From Colwellia chukchiensis (GTDB lineage: Bacteria; Pseudomonadota; Gammaproteobacteria; Enterobacterales; Alteromonadaceae): DNA of 64,000 bases. A program made the position numbers and the translations under genes. The DNA is taken from positions 210,738 through 274,737 of the forward strand of contig NZ_NBOC01000003.1 of NCBI RefSeq assembly GCF_002104455.1, read 5' to 3'. The notes under the pieces were generated by a model. The model saw only the letters and a list, made by a program, of their open reading frames with translations, made no database searches and was not told the origin of the DNA. Positions 53,517 to 62,915 of the stretch are shown here, one piece after another; position 1 is the first letter of the stretch; every line of letters begins with the position of its first letter.

Positions 53517-54110
53517 TTAGTCTTGAATGTTAATAAATGCTGAATGAGCCTCTATCAGCCTATTCAAGAATGTCATTGCGGCTTTGCTTAGCACATATTT
53601 ATCCTGAGATACTTTGAATATAAGGCTTCTAGTTGTTAGGTATTCAAGTGCTTTGTCCCAATTGTCTACCCTTAGAGCCTTTAGTGAACTTGTTAGCAAA
53701 TCGTCTTGCTTTAATGCATCAATATCTGATTCTTTAAGCCCAAACATAGGATCTTGCAACTGTGCTAAATCGCCCACAGTTGAATAGTACCGTCCAATAA
53801 AAAGCAAGATAGATTGAATCTTCATGGCATTGTCATCTGATTCATCGTTGTTAGCATCACGAAGGTCTTGTGTGAAGTAAAAGTCCCCTTCCTCATCAAA
53901 CTTTAGGTCATACCCCATATGTTTAAAGAAAAGCGAAAAGTGCCTAATTTTGTTGAATACCAGTGTGAACAAGTCATCATCTACTAAGCAACCGTGAACA
54001 TCGTCATAACGCTGCTTATTGAGCACTCGACCTTGAGAGAATAATCGGTAAATTTCAGCACTTTTGGTGTAGGGAATTTCTTCAAAGCTGTAAATAACTT
54101 CACTTTCCAT
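53517..54110 (-). CDS. jetB: MksE/JetB-like KITE subunit of an SMC complex
   Basis: This 197-aa protein has the tandem winged-helix look of MksE: SAEIYRLFSQGRVLNKQRYDDVHGCLVDDDLFTLVFNKIRHFSLFFKHMGYDLKFDEEGDFYFTQDL, then SILLFIGRYYS. KITE subunits dimerise on the kleisin and help load DNA. Its ATG overlaps the kleisin-like stop (TAATG). It is the last gene of the SMC operon, whereas in common Wadjet operons it lies between kleisin and ATPase. Confidence 0.72.
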   Translation of the reverse strand: MESEVIYSFEEIPYTKSAEIYRLFSQGRVLNKQRYDDVHGCLVDDDLFTLVFNKIRHFSLFFKHMGYDLKFDEEGDFYFTQDLRDANNDESDDNAMKIQSILLFIGRYYSTVGDLAQLQDPMFGLKESDIDALKQDDLLTSSLKALRVDNWDKALEYLTTRSLIFKVSQDKYVLSKAAMTFLNRLIEAHSAFINIQD

Positions 54111-55504
54111 TAGTTAGACTCCTGCAAGATGACAATCCTATATACATAATATTTATTTTCTTGTTGAATGAACGCCTTGTTGTTTGTCTTAATCAGACGT
54201 TTTCCATCAAGCGTCTTTTTCATGAAATGGACAACAGCATTTATAAGATCAACAAAGTGATATTCTGGTAATAAACTTTGAAGGCGGTAATGTAGGGTAG
54301 CAATTACGTCCTTTGATTCTCTTAATGAGAGCTTTTCTATCAAGTCATATATTGCCTTTGCTCTTTTTAAGCGATCTTTCGAGGTGAAAGAGACCAAAGC
54401 TTGGCCTTCTGCTTCAATATCTTCGTTTGATAGCAGTAATTGGTCTTGAATTCGATACTCAAGGTCTTTGAATATGTTGTAAAAATAAGAACTGTTGTTT
54501 TCAATTTTTAACCCTTTGGGTCTCGGAATTCGTTTCACATTTTTCATGAAAGGAACGTCATCAGCGAAAGAGTTATCTATTTTTGTGCGATTTACACGAC
54601 CATCCAGAGTTTCTTCATACTTTTTCTTAAAGCGTTCAAAATGCCATTCCATCGCGTTAAATTGAGTTAAACTCTTCTGGGTCTTGCGAATAAAACCATT
54701 TATCTTATTTGAAACGTCTTTTAGTGGGTTGATGATGTTGGTAAAACTCAGTCCATAGCGAAATACTTGGTCAGAAAGCTCATGTTTTCCATGAGCATCA
54801 AATAGCAACTTTATAGAGTTGATTGTCGCTAGCAGGTTGTCTCCATCCACTAACTTTACGTCAGGATTAACAAATCGCTGAGTGGGAAGAATATGTCTTT
54901 CATATAGATGCGTTACGTCATCTAGCACTTTTTGTCTGTACTCAACAAAGTCAGTACCGTCTTTGCTCACCTCAAACGATAGTTTTTCCAAATCACTATT
55001 AATACTCTGCATTCTAACCAAGTTGCGCTTGAGCAAATCTAGTAAACTACCGAGCTTGTGAAACAACTCATCTACCAGCTCTGTATAGTCATAATCCATT
55101 GAGTTGAAACTACAGTCACCAGAAAGAAGTTTCTTTTGAATATGCCAAAAAGAAGCTAGTTCAGCTTTTAATTTTGCATCTGTTAGTTCTTGATATAGAG
55201 ATGTTTCACAAAGCCTAAAAATAGAGACAACGGATTCTTGAAACATTAAGCGGCTAACGTTATCAACCTGATCTTGATCAGCAACAATATGTGACTTTGC
55301 TAAATTGTCCGTTGCATAAGCAATTTTGAAACGTTGCTGCTCTAGCTTATCTAGGTGCTTTATACTTTCTAACACCTCAAAAGCTACGGCTCCTTCACTA
55401 ATGAAACGCTCATTTTGTGCGTCCATTTTTTTAATGAGATTAAACATAATGTTAGGTCGCTCTAACATTATTTTAAGCGTTTGAATGGCGCTAAATTGTT
55501 TCAT
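54110..55504 (-). CDS. jetA: JetA/MksF-like kleisin subunit
   Basis: This 464-aa, largely helical protein begins TLKIMLERPNIMFNLIKKMDAQNERFISEGAVAFEVLESIKHLDKLEQQRFKIAY. A central helical region and a C-terminal winged-helix-like end (TLHYRLQSLLPEYHFVDLINAVVHFMKKTLDGKRLIKTNN) follow, as expected for a non-canonical kleisin. It would bridge the two SMC heads. It overlaps the ATPase gene by 14 bases. Assignment rests on size, helicity and neighbours more than on a diagnostic motif. Confidence 0.65.
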   Translation of the reverse strand: MKQFSAIQTLKIMLERPNIMFNLIKKMDAQNERFISEGAVAFEVLESIKHLDKLEQQRFKIAYATDNLAKSHIVADQDQVDNVSRLMFQESVVSIFRLCETSLYQELTDAKLKAELASFWHIQKKLLSGDCSFNSMDYDYTELVDELFHKLGSLLDLLKRNLVRMQSINSDLEKLSFEVSKDGTDFVEYRQKVLDDVTHLYERHILPTQRFVNPDVKLVDGDNLLATINSIKLLFDAHGKHELSDQVFRYGLSFTNIINPLKDVSNKINGFIRKTQKSLTQFNAMEWHFERFKKKYEETLDGRVNRTKIDNSFADDVPFMKNVKRIPRPKGLKIENNSSYFYNIFKDLEYRIQDQLLLSNEDIEAEGQALVSFTSKDRLKRAKAIYDLIEKLSLRESKDVIATLHYRLQSLLPEYHFVDLINAVVHFMKKTLDGKRLIKTNNKAFIQQENKYYVYRIVILQESN

Positions 55505-58439
55505 TTACACCTTCCAAAAGCTCAATCTGATCATCTTCTACAAATGATTCAAAGCTGTCCTCATCGTAAAATGACTGTGGACCATCCCAAACGACTCTCG
55601 CCCTCTCAGTTGTGTATGGCTTTGCTGTTTTTAAAGCATCAACATCATAATGATTTCCGATCATGTGAACCAATTCTGCACCAGAACTATGAGTTCCAGC
55701 AGTGAAGAGATAAAAGCCACTGTCTTTGATATCTCGTAAAAGCCACTCATATTGATTCACATTGATATTTGCCGCCTCATCCATTATCACTGGAAGCTTC
55801 ACCATACAACTATCAGCACGTAATTTTGCGAGTAGGATTCGTACAAGTTTCAGGTTAATCAGTGCAGTGGTAGACGTTGATTGCTGTTTCGTTTGCCAAC
55901 TGTCGTGACCATCTTTCTTAACTCTATAGCTGACTTTTTTAATTACATCAGACATTACTAGCTTGTTACGCTCACCATCTTTGAAAAACGCATTGCTAAA
56001 TGCCTGAAGCCTCAGATAGAACTGCTCAGAAAGAGCTTGTTCACTAAACTCGTTATAGCTCTTTTGAATTTCAGAAATGAGATTTTTAAAACGCGGGTCT
56101 ACATGGATAGAGACTTCAATTTGAGTTAAGTCATTAACCGAAATACCTTCAAACGAGCGGTTAAGTTGATTCTCAAAGCGGCTAATATGCTCAAAGTTCT
56201 TTTCTAAAATATCAACATAATTACTGACACTTTCATTATGAGAGCGTGTTTTAGACTTAAGTAACTGCCATTGACCTGCAAGCTCATCATATATTTGTTT
56301 TACGTTGGTATATGCTTGATAAATGGTGCTAGGCATAGGGCTTGGACTGAAGAGGTCGTTATCTAAATCTATAAATTTATCCCTCGCGAATTCTCTCAGT
56401 CCTTCAAGTATCTGTGCTCGCAAATGATCGACCTGTTGCAAGTCATTTTGGAGCAGAGACAAATACTCTGGTGTCACAGTAACAGGATTGTTGAATGTAT
56501 CTTGCTTATCTAGCTGCTTTTGAATTTTTGGGTAGGCTTGCTTAGTGCCATTAGCGCTTCCTTGAAGCGTAAATAGCTCTGTTTGCTCGTTACTGAAAGC
56601 TGCTTTCTGTTGCTGTTCAAATTCGATTTGCTCTGATAATTCAGCTTGTCGCTTCAATAGGCTTTCAATTTGGGGAGTAAACTCAGTAATCACAGCTTGG
56701 TTATCACTAAGTTGCTTATTATAGACCTTTAAAGCACTAACATTATGATTTAATTCAGATATAGCTGTTTTTTCACGCGCTATAGCCTTTAACTCTCTAT
56801 CTAGTTCCTGAAGCTTCTTCTCAACAATTAAAGGGTTTTCCGAATCTTGCCTTTCAAGTGCCGATTTTTCAGAAAGATCTGCATTTATTTCTGAGACAAC
56901 ATTGTCTAATTCTCGCTGCAAGTCACGAGTCATCCTTGTGTTGGATTTTTTAAACTCCTGTCCCCAAAAGTTATATAAATACCCTTGGTCATTAAATAAG
57001 CCTCTAAAGTTTTCAATTGCATCTATTTCATGCTTTTCCAACTCCTTACCCGGATTTGCTAATACCAATCGCTGATTAATGGAATTAAGTAGCTCCAACG
57101 TATCGTTGGGCAATTGCTTTTGAATCGCAAATTCAGAATTTTTAATCTCTAATTCAATATTTTGTTGTGTAATTTTATTTTGAGCGACTTGAGCTTCAAG
57201 CTTTTTGATTCTTACACGTCTCGCATTTACATCTTTAAGTGATTGAATTTTATCTTGAGTATCCTTCATTTCCTCATCAAGAAGCTCTAGTACTTCCTGT
57301 TGTGACATGTTTGCATAACGACTTAGTTCAGACTCTCCCTTATCAATGTCTTTTTGAGTTTTAGAGATACTTTGCTCAGCAGTTTTAATATTTGCATTAG
57401 CAGTAAACAAACTTTGACTAATTGTCTTAACTTGTTCAGTAATAGGAGATAATTGTTGTTGAAGGTCCTTAATTTTATTTGCTGATGTAGTTACTGATTC
57501 ACTTACCTGTTTTAAGTTACTGCTCAGACATAAATAAAAATCAACAAAACGACTCTCAATTTCAGACAGTTCACTATATTTGGCAAAGTTAGATTTTAGG
57601 GCCTCGAACTCTTTAGTCTTATTTTCAATATCAGTTAACTTTTGATCTTCCTGCTTAAGGGAGTCATGTGCTGCTAAAAATGACTGAATATCAAAGTTAA
57701 GCGCATCGCTCGTCTCTTTTTTCTCTGACTCAACGATGTTAGCAACCGCTTTAGCAACACCCTCATTTGATGTTTCCATATCGAAAAGCATTAAAATTAA
57801 CGCTCTCAACGACTCTACGTTTTCGTCAGATGCATCATTGAGTGGAAAAAGGCTATAGCGCATTTCAGTTTCAGATAGTATGTCTCGCGCATACATCAAA
57901 TCCTTCAATTTTTGAGGGTCTCTGACTGAAATACAGTGCTTATCTTTGGCCTTAATTTTAGTAAACACATCTTGAGTCGATAGCTTTTCTACTCTAGAGC
58001 CGATGTTATGTTCGTCCTCTTTCTCTACTTGCCAGAATAGATGCTGAATTTCTTGGTATGGCAAAGCAGTAAAAATACGTTCAAATGAAAGGTTCTTACC
58101 TCTATTTAGAATCTGACAGTGGGTGTATCGTTTGCCTGCGATAACTTTCTCTACTTCGATAATTAAATGCGAGTACTTGCTAGGGAAATAATGCCCAAAT
58201 GACTCGTTTTTATCATATTCATAGCCATTTGAACTTTTGAAGTTAAATTTATCTTTTGCTCTATTGAAGTTGACTTCTGGCAATAGAAACAAACGAATGC
58301 AATTAAGAAGGCTAGATTTACCGACATTACCTTCGCCAAGTAAAATTGTGTGTTTATCTAACTCTATCTCTGAATAACAAAAACCAGCCGAATCAACTAG
58401 TACCAGTTTCTTTAATACAAAATTAAATTGATGTGACAA
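55491..58439 (-). CDS. jetC: JetC/MksB-like SMC ATPase
   Basis: This 982-aa protein starts at a TTG, supported by AAGGAATC upstream. It has a P-loop GEGNVGKS (35-42), a head domain to about residue 250, long coiled coils broken near residue 480-510 by a hinge-like segment, and a C-terminal head with Walker B LPVIMDEAANINV (D887, E888). A divergent signature region (QSTSTTALINLKLV) precedes it. Such SMC ATPases extrude DNA loops and, in Wadjet, detect small circular DNA. It overlaps the kleisin-like gene and follows the toprim gene by 15 bases. Confidence 0.75.
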   Translation of the reverse strand: MSHQFNFVLKKLVLVDSAGFCYSEIELDKHTILLGEGNVGKSSLLNCIRLFLLPEVNFNRAKDKFNFKSSNGYEYDKNESFGHYFPSKYSHLIIEVEKVIAGKRYTHCQILNRGKNLSFERIFTALPYQEIQHLFWQVEKEDEHNIGSRVEKLSTQDVFTKIKAKDKHCISVRDPQKLKDLMYARDILSETEMRYSLFPLNDASDENVESLRALILMLFDMETSNEGVAKAVANIVESEKKETSDALNFDIQSFLAAHDSLKQEDQKLTDIENKTKEFEALKSNFAKYSELSEIESRFVDFYLCLSSNLKQVSESVTTSANKIKDLQQQLSPITEQVKTISQSLFTANANIKTAEQSISKTQKDIDKGESELSRYANMSQQEVLELLDEEMKDTQDKIQSLKDVNARRVRIKKLEAQVAQNKITQQNIELEIKNSEFAIQKQLPNDTLELLNSINQRLVLANPGKELEKHEIDAIENFRGLFNDQGYLYNFWGQEFKKSNTRMTRDLQRELDNVVSEINADLSEKSALERQDSENPLIVEKKLQELDRELKAIAREKTAISELNHNVSALKVYNKQLSDNQAVITEFTPQIESLLKRQAELSEQIEFEQQQKAAFSNEQTELFTLQGSANGTKQAYPKIQKQLDKQDTFNNPVTVTPEYLSLLQNDLQQVDHLRAQILEGLREFARDKFIDLDNDLFSPSPMPSTIYQAYTNVKQIYDELAGQWQLLKSKTRSHNESVSNYVDILEKNFEHISRFENQLNRSFEGISVNDLTQIEVSIHVDPRFKNLISEIQKSYNEFSEQALSEQFYLRLQAFSNAFFKDGERNKLVMSDVIKKVSYRVKKDGHDSWQTKQQSTSTTALINLKLVRILLAKLRADSCMVKLPVIMDEAANINVNQYEWLLRDIKDSGFYLFTAGTHSSGAELVHMIGNHYDVDALKTAKPYTTERARVVWDGPQSFYDEDSFESFVEDDQIELLEGVNETI

Positions 58440-58454
58440 TGTTTTGATTCCTTC

Positions 58455-59249
58455 TTATAAAGCCAACAAAGCTTCTTGTTCCATGAATGATTTTTTAGAC
58501 TTAAACAAACTGTATAGCTTGCTTAAACCAAGACTGTTGGCAGTTTCTAACGCCTTTGTGTACTGTTCTTGGGTCTTCGGTTTCTTTATGAAAAATTCAT
58601 TTAAATTATCTGAGCTAGGCTCCAAGAATTTAGCCTTGCTCCCTACCATATTTCGCATCGCCTTATATATTTTCAAACCACCAAAATCGTAATCAAAGAA
58701 GCATAAAATCGAGTCATACTGATTGATAAATGTATAGTTATGCTTGTTGGATATTTGATTTCCGGCACCTAAAACCAAATCTGTATTGTCAAATGATAAG
58801 GAAAGAGAAAACGCTTTGTTCATCTGAGCAAATAGTGTTTCTCTTGCGAAAAACAACTCGGAATTTTCAATAATAACCAGACGTTTTTTAGGTTGAAATC
58901 TAAGGTGTGTTTCGTCATAACTACTAATAATCGTATCGGGGTGAATATCAACGGAAGACTGATGGTACGCTAACAAGTAGCTAGTCGATGTATTTACTTT
59001 ATGAGAGTCACCTAGCAACGTTGCATCAATGCGATTCTCTGGTTTAACCGTCAGTGAACGAAGTTTCTCTAATAAATGTTCACAAGAAATGGTTACAACA
59101 ACAGAGCCTTTGCTCAGAAAGTTAATAGTCGCTTTTTCTTTAACTTCCTCTCGTAATTGCTCTGGCAGCAAAGCGAGAAATTTCGAGTAATTGATTGCTT
59201 TTGATTGTTCAATATTGTGTAGATACTTAAAAATTCTACTGTCGTACAT
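58455..59249 (-). CDS. jetD: Compact JetD/MksG-like toprim nuclease subunit
   Basis: The product is 264 aa. The toprim residues are visible: E128-N129 in RLVIIENSELFF and D186/D188 in ILCFFDYDFGGLKIY, the pattern of the DUF2220 toprim domain of JetD. The usual JetD is nearer 400 residues with a larger N-terminal arm; here the N-terminal part is only about 110 residues. It would cleave the DNA trapped by the SMC complex. An AAGGA site precedes the ATG. It is first of the four SMC genes, not last as in common Wadjet operons. Confidence 0.7.
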   Translation of the reverse strand: MYDSRIFKYLHNIEQSKAINYSKFLALLPEQLREEVKEKATINFLSKGSVVVTISCEHLLEKLRSLTVKPENRIDATLLGDSHKVNTSTSYLLAYHQSSVDIHPDTIISSYDETHLRFQPKKRLVIIENSELFFARETLFAQMNKAFSLSLSFDNTDLVLGAGNQISNKHNYTFINQYDSILCFFDYDFGGLKIYKAMRNMVGSKAKFLEPSSDNLNEFFIKKPKTQEQYTKALETANSLGLSKLYSLFKSKKSFMEQEALLAL

Positions 59250-59299
59250 TATTAATCCTTGAACGCTTTATTACACCTAACGAGTACATTTTAGCTCGC

Positions 59300-60112
59300 T
59301 CATCTATTAAACAATTCATATCGTTGCTTAAGATTGTCTGACATTACTTGCGGCAATTCATGTCCAATAGAGGTGCCATCATACTGAGAATATTCACTAG
59401 CTTTTAACGAGTGTGAAATATGAACAGTGCCATTTTTATCAATGCCAATCAGGTTCAAGTCGTAAAGAGTATGAATGTCTGCCCTTAGCAATAATCCGTT
59501 ACTAATCGAATAGTTGGTTTCTTGGGTATGCGGAATAATATGCGCAGCCTCCAATACAGCTAAAACTTCGTTTTTAGAAATACAGCACTTTTCATTAAAA
59601 GCTACCAATAGATTCTGCCTAAATTTAGACTGACCTCTGCGGCTTTTTATCTGCTGATACACATTGTCATCAATAGGATTCTCGATCAAATTGCTTTCAG
59701 GTTCTTTATTAGCATTCAGTTTTTTATTAAGAAAATAACATTCTGTTGCTACATGATCTCCTTTGAGCATTCTATAGACCCAATCTGTAACATCACTTTC
59801 AGAAACATTATATCCTCTAGTTAGCCCAGAAAGGCTTTTGAAGCACTCATCAATTCCATCTTTTTCAAGTCGAATAGTTTTATCGCCTACGTGTAACCTA
59901 TTATTTTTACGCCAGTAATCGATCGCTGTATGACTAGACGCGAGTAAGAAATAAAGTAACTCTCGGTTCATCTCTCGGCCATCTACCTCTGAATTGTTTT
60001 GCGCAACCCTAAATGCGGCAATTGTCATTGCTCTTGCTTCTTTATTACCGCTTGGGTACACGTTAGTAGCATAAAAAGTAGTTTGCTTAAGTGGATCGTA
60101 AATTTCGGTCAT
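59300..60112 (-). CDS. HNH endonuclease domain protein
   Basis: The product is 270 aa. The C-terminal half is an HNH nuclease of the HNH_2 type: RRGQSKFRQNLLVAFNEKC, then CCISKNEVLAVLEAAHIIPH with H191, N205 in SISNGLLLRADIHTLYD and H214. The N-terminal 140 residues are a separate domain of unknown role that may sense or recruit. GAGGAAG precedes the ATG. It lies between the DUF2130 and toprim genes with 50-63 bp gaps, so it may serve either. The catalytic residues look intact. Confidence 0.82.
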   Translation of the reverse strand: MTEIYDPLKQTTFYATNVYPSGNKEARAMTIAAFRVAQNNSEVDGREMNRELLYFLLASSHTAIDYWRKNNRLHVGDKTIRLEKDGIDECFKSLSGLTRGYNVSESDVTDWVYRMLKGDHVATECYFLNKKLNANKEPESNLIENPIDDNVYQQIKSRRGQSKFRQNLLVAFNEKCCISKNEVLAVLEAAHIIPHTQETNYSISNGLLLRADIHTLYDLNLIGIDKNGTVHISHSLKASEYSQYDGTSIGHELPQVMSDNLKQRYELFNR

Positions 60113-60175
60113 TTCGTCTTCCTCTTGAAAAATTCCGTTTCATAATTAAGCCCAAACACTAACGATCAGTGTAAT

Positions 60176-61564
60176 TTATTGGTTTAGTTCTCTAAATTTA
60201 TTCGCCATCGTAGAATTATTTCTAGTAAGCTTTTTAATTGTCACATCTTGTGCTTTATCATTAGCCAAACGCAGATTTCTATCAGTACCTAACAACGCAT
60301 CCTTGGTTTTTTGCAAATGATCTATCGATTTATCAATTTCATCTATCGCTGTTTTGAACTTTCGAGATGCTAAGTCATAGTTTTTAGCAAATGCTGATTT
60401 AAACTTGTCTAAGTCTTCTTCAAAGTTCGTAATATCAATATTTTGCGACTTAACTAGTGCTAGTTCTGTTTTATATTCCAGCGATTTTAATGATGCATTA
60501 CGCAACAACGATATTAACGGGATAAAAAACTGCGGTCTTATCACATACATTTTAGGGTAGCGATGTGATACACCCACAATTCCAGTGTTATAAAATTCGT
60601 TGTCTGACTCTAACAGTGACACCAGTACCGCATATTCACAACCTTTCTCATTGCGATCTTTATCTAGCTCTTTGAAAAAATCTTCATTTTTCTTTTTAGT
60701 CGCTGTGGTGTCATTTTCATTTTTCATCTCAAACATAATTGAGACAATTTCAGTATCATTTGCATCCTTATCGATAAAGATGTAATCACCTTTACTACCT
60801 GAACGTGCATCATTATCTTTTTCAAAATAGGCATTAGGAAAGGCTGTCGGACGTAACTTGTTAAATTCAATTTCACAATGTTGCTCTAAGGTTTCGCCAA
60901 CCATTTTCGTCGAAAGACGTGCTTTCATATCTTTCAAACGCTCAATTGCATCATCTCTATCTTTGAGCATAGTTTGGTACTTATCAGCCAATGCCTTTTC
61001 AGATAACTCTTTCTCAAGTTGAGCTTTATCTAGGCTATTTTTAAGCTCATCCCTTTGTTTTTCGACAGTTCCAACTGCTTCGGCAACTGCCAACTTTTGC
61101 GCAACATCCTTTGAATCAATTTGCGCCTTTAAGGCTTGGATTTCAGCATCCTTCTTCGCTGCACTTTCTTGAGCAGCTTTTTCTAAGCGGGTCTCAACGA
61201 GTTGCAAAGAGGTCTCATTATCTTTGCTTACTTTATCTAGTTGATGCTTGAGTTCATCCCTTTCCTTCTCCACATTTGATAACGCTTCTTTGACAGCCAA
61301 TGCCTGCTTTGTATCAACAGCGTCTAGTTTTGCCTGCAAGTCTTTAATCAACATATCCTTTGCAGCTTCTGCCTGTTGAACCAAACTCTTAGCTTCACTT
61401 TTGGCAAGCTCTAATGCGCTCTCTTTTTCTTTTTCCGCTAGCTTTAATCTTTCCTGAATTTGTTGTTCGAATGTTTTATCTCGAACTTGTTTAACAATAT
61501 CAGCATATCCCGCTTCATCAATAGTAAAAGCAGTATGGCAATTAGGGCAAATGATGTCGTTCAT
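60176..61564 (-). CDS. DUF2130 coiled-coil protein with N-terminal zinc ribbon
   Basis: The product is 462 aa. The N-terminus [28 protein letters not shown] has a Cys pair of zinc-ribbon type. About 190 residues of Lys/Glu/Ala-rich coiled coil contain a repeated ELKxxLDK/VEKxRDELK unit. The DUF2130 domain follows with [41 protein letters not shown] and IMFEMKNE, whose spaced acidic residues and E-x-K resemble a PD-(D/E)xK nuclease core. The family is uncharacterised and recurs in accessory regions. Confidence 0.83.
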   Translation of the reverse strand: MNDIICPNCHTAFTIDEAGYADIVKQVRDKTFEQQIQERLKLAEKEKESALELAKSEAKSLVQQAEAAKDMLIKDLQAKLDAVDTKQALAVKEALSNVEKERDELKHQLDKVSKDNETSLQLVETRLEKAAQESAAKKDAEIQALKAQIDSKDVAQKLAVAEAVGTVEKQRDELKNSLDKAQLEKELSEKALADKYQTMLKDRDDAIERLKDMKARLSTKMVGETLEQHCEIEFNKLRPTAFPNAYFEKDNDARSGSKGDYIFIDKDANDTEIVSIMFEMKNENDTTATKKKNEDFFKELDKDRNEKGCEYAVLVSLLESDNEFYNTGIVGVSHRYPKMYVIRPQFFIPLISLLRNASLKSLEYKTELALVKSQNIDITNFEEDLDKFKSAFAKNYDLASRKFKTAIDEIDKSIDHLQKTKDALLGTDRNLRLANDKAQDVTIKKLTRNNSTMANKFRELNQ

Positions 61565-61605
61565 AATAAATCCTTCTAATATTCTAAGTGGTGGAATGCT
61601 CAGTA

Positions 61606-62250
61606 TTAATATCTATCTAAAAGTTTTTCATAACGCTGTTCGGCGGTTTTATTTGCATATTCGCTATGCACCACGCCATTGTTATACAAATGCTTTTTGC
61701 AACCCGTATCTGGGTTTCTCGCATAAGTCCGAATTCTTTTGTTAAACGCTGGGTTACTTGACCAGCGAATATTGAAAGCAAAATTATGCTGAAAAAAGCA
61801 AATATCTGCGTATTCCTTAATATGCTCATGAAGCCACCAAGCTAGCGATGGCCAATCATCCGATTCATTCAAATACGGCAAGAGTTTAGGTATAACGATG
61901 CATGCCGTCGCACCAATATATCCATCACTATCCGCTCTATCCCAGATGTGGGCACCACAGTTTAATTGATTAGATGCGCAGTTAAGTTTGTTAATGTTGC
62001 CAATTTCATTTACCGTGGAAGAGCGAAAACCGGAGCGAATATGAATTCTGCCAAAGCTTTCCTGAATCGGCTCAAGCACCTTTTGGCAAAGTGATTGCCC
62101 GGCTTCAATTGCCATACTCAGATTTTCGGGTTTGTTTACAATCCCATGACTAATCGCCACTTCCGAATACAAAAACTCTCTTAAAAAGAAGTTTTCCGAT
62201 AACTGAATGCGACCTATATCTTCTAAAAATTGATAGGTTGAGTTACTCAT
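61606..62250 (-). CDS. Peptidase M15-like protein
   Basis: The product is 214 aa. The N-terminal part follows the M15 (phage/VanY-like) pattern: [65 protein letters not shown], then [13 protein letters not shown], a possible H-x6-D metal site. The second half ([28 protein letters not shown]) diverges. Such proteins often cut cell-wall peptides, but they also occur without a signal peptide in defence regions, as here, where the role is unknown. AAGGAGA precedes the ATG. Confidence 0.68.
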   Translation of the reverse strand: MSNSTYQFLEDIGRIQLSENFFLREFLYSEVAISHGIVNKPENLSMAIEAGQSLCQKVLEPIQESFGRIHIRSGFRSSTVNEIGNINKLNCASNQLNCGAHIWDRADSDGYIGATACIVIPKLLPYLNESDDWPSLAWWLHEHIKEYADICFFQHNFAFNIRWSSNPAFNKRIRTYARNPDTGCKKHLYNNGVVHSEYANKTAEQRYEKLLDRY

Positions 62251-62259
62251 GGTGTCTCC

Positions 62260-62550
62260 TTACAAACGATTTCGTTCTTTAAGCTGCGCTAATATTTCTT
62301 GTTTTTCGTTTTCATCAAATGGCTGATAGGTGAAAAAGCTCAACTTTTCGGTGTATAAAACACGAGGCCATTGAAGGCTTGTAATAACATAAGCAAATAC
62401 CATTAAAATAGTTACTAACCAAACATTTGACTGTATCTCTTCTAATGAGCGCATAAATATTGCGTGTTCAATCGTACATGGCAGCAACAGAACGAATTTA
62501 GCAAGCGCTATAGATAAATAGCCCAGTAACCACATTTCAAAAATATTCAT
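62260..62550 (-). CDS. Small two-helix membrane protein (96 aa)
   Basis: Two membrane helices are visible (LLGYLSIALAKFVLLLPCTI, and VWLVTILMVFAYVITSLQW after a short loop), with a charged cytosolic C-terminus. AGGAACG precedes the ATG. It overlaps the DUF4258 gene by 4 bases and lies 9 bases before the M15-like gene. I recognise no family. Small membrane proteins in defence operons are sometimes pore-forming effectors, but nothing here proves it. Confidence 0.62.
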   Translation of the reverse strand: MNIFEMWLLGYLSIALAKFVLLLPCTIEHAIFMRSLEEIQSNVWLVTILMVFAYVITSLQWPRVLYTEKLSFFTYQPFDENEKQEILAQLKERNRL

Positions 62551-62816
62551 TTTCGTTCCTTTTTTAGGCGCTTATATCGATGTCCAACGGTAATAATCAA
62601 ATCCCCTTTGGTGACTACATAAATGCGATGCATTTTAGCCAACAGTTGATGAGGCAATTTGCCGAGCTTTAATAGCTTCTTTGCAGCGGACTTTCTAACA
62701 CTGAATATCTCGCAACCTTGATGGAATTCACATTGTCCAAAGTCAAGAACTGCTTCAATCTCAACTGGCTGAATGCCTCGCTGTTGCATGCGAGCATATG
62801 CATGATTTGTATACAT
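62547..62816 (-). CDS. DUF4258-like small protein
   Basis: The product is 89 aa from the ATG at 62816, preferred over 62840 because AAGAAGGTGAC lies just upstream. The sequence HAYARMQQRGIQPVEIEAVLDFGQCEFHQGCEIFSV...YVVTKGDLIITVGHRYKRLKK matches the DUF4258 pattern (H-x-RxxQRGI start, TV-x-H-R end), a compact RelE/BrnT-like fold. It could be a toxin-like RNase or a regulator. It is the first gene of the long minus-strand array, divergent from the WYL regulator. Confidence 0.7.
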   Translation of the reverse strand: MYTNHAYARMQQRGIQPVEIEAVLDFGQCEFHQGCEIFSVRKSAAKKLLKLGKLPHQLLAKMHRIYVVTKGDLIITVGHRYKRLKKERK

Positions 62817-62853
62817 AACGTCACCTTCTTGTTTGAACATTCATTTAATTATG

Positions 62854-62900
62854 TGTATATTTTTAATACATGCAATATTTGTATACATATACATGTATAT
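62854..62900. promoter_or_regulatory. Candidate operators of the WYL regulator
   Basis: A perfect 14-bp palindrome ATATACATGTATAT lies at 62887-62900, ending 15 bases before the regulator ATG. A second dyad, TGTAT-N7-ATACA, lies at 62854-62870. Both are in the 99-bp divergent gap, where BrxR/CapW-type repressors usually bind to control themselves and the defence genes. Confidence 0.6.
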
Positions 62901-62915
62901 TTTTCAGGCAGACCT

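Noticed and set aside
55491..58439. The large ATPase as a RecN/Lamassu-type protein
   Set aside because: Adjacent kleisin-like, KITE-like and toprim genes of fitting size favour an MksB/Wadjet assignment, although profile searches would be needed to settle it.
62718..62915. A longer N-terminus for the WYL regulator
   Set aside because: The extra 66 residues are Cys/His/Ile-rich, overlap the divergent gene and the promoter palindromes, and are absent from the family pattern, which starts at 62916.
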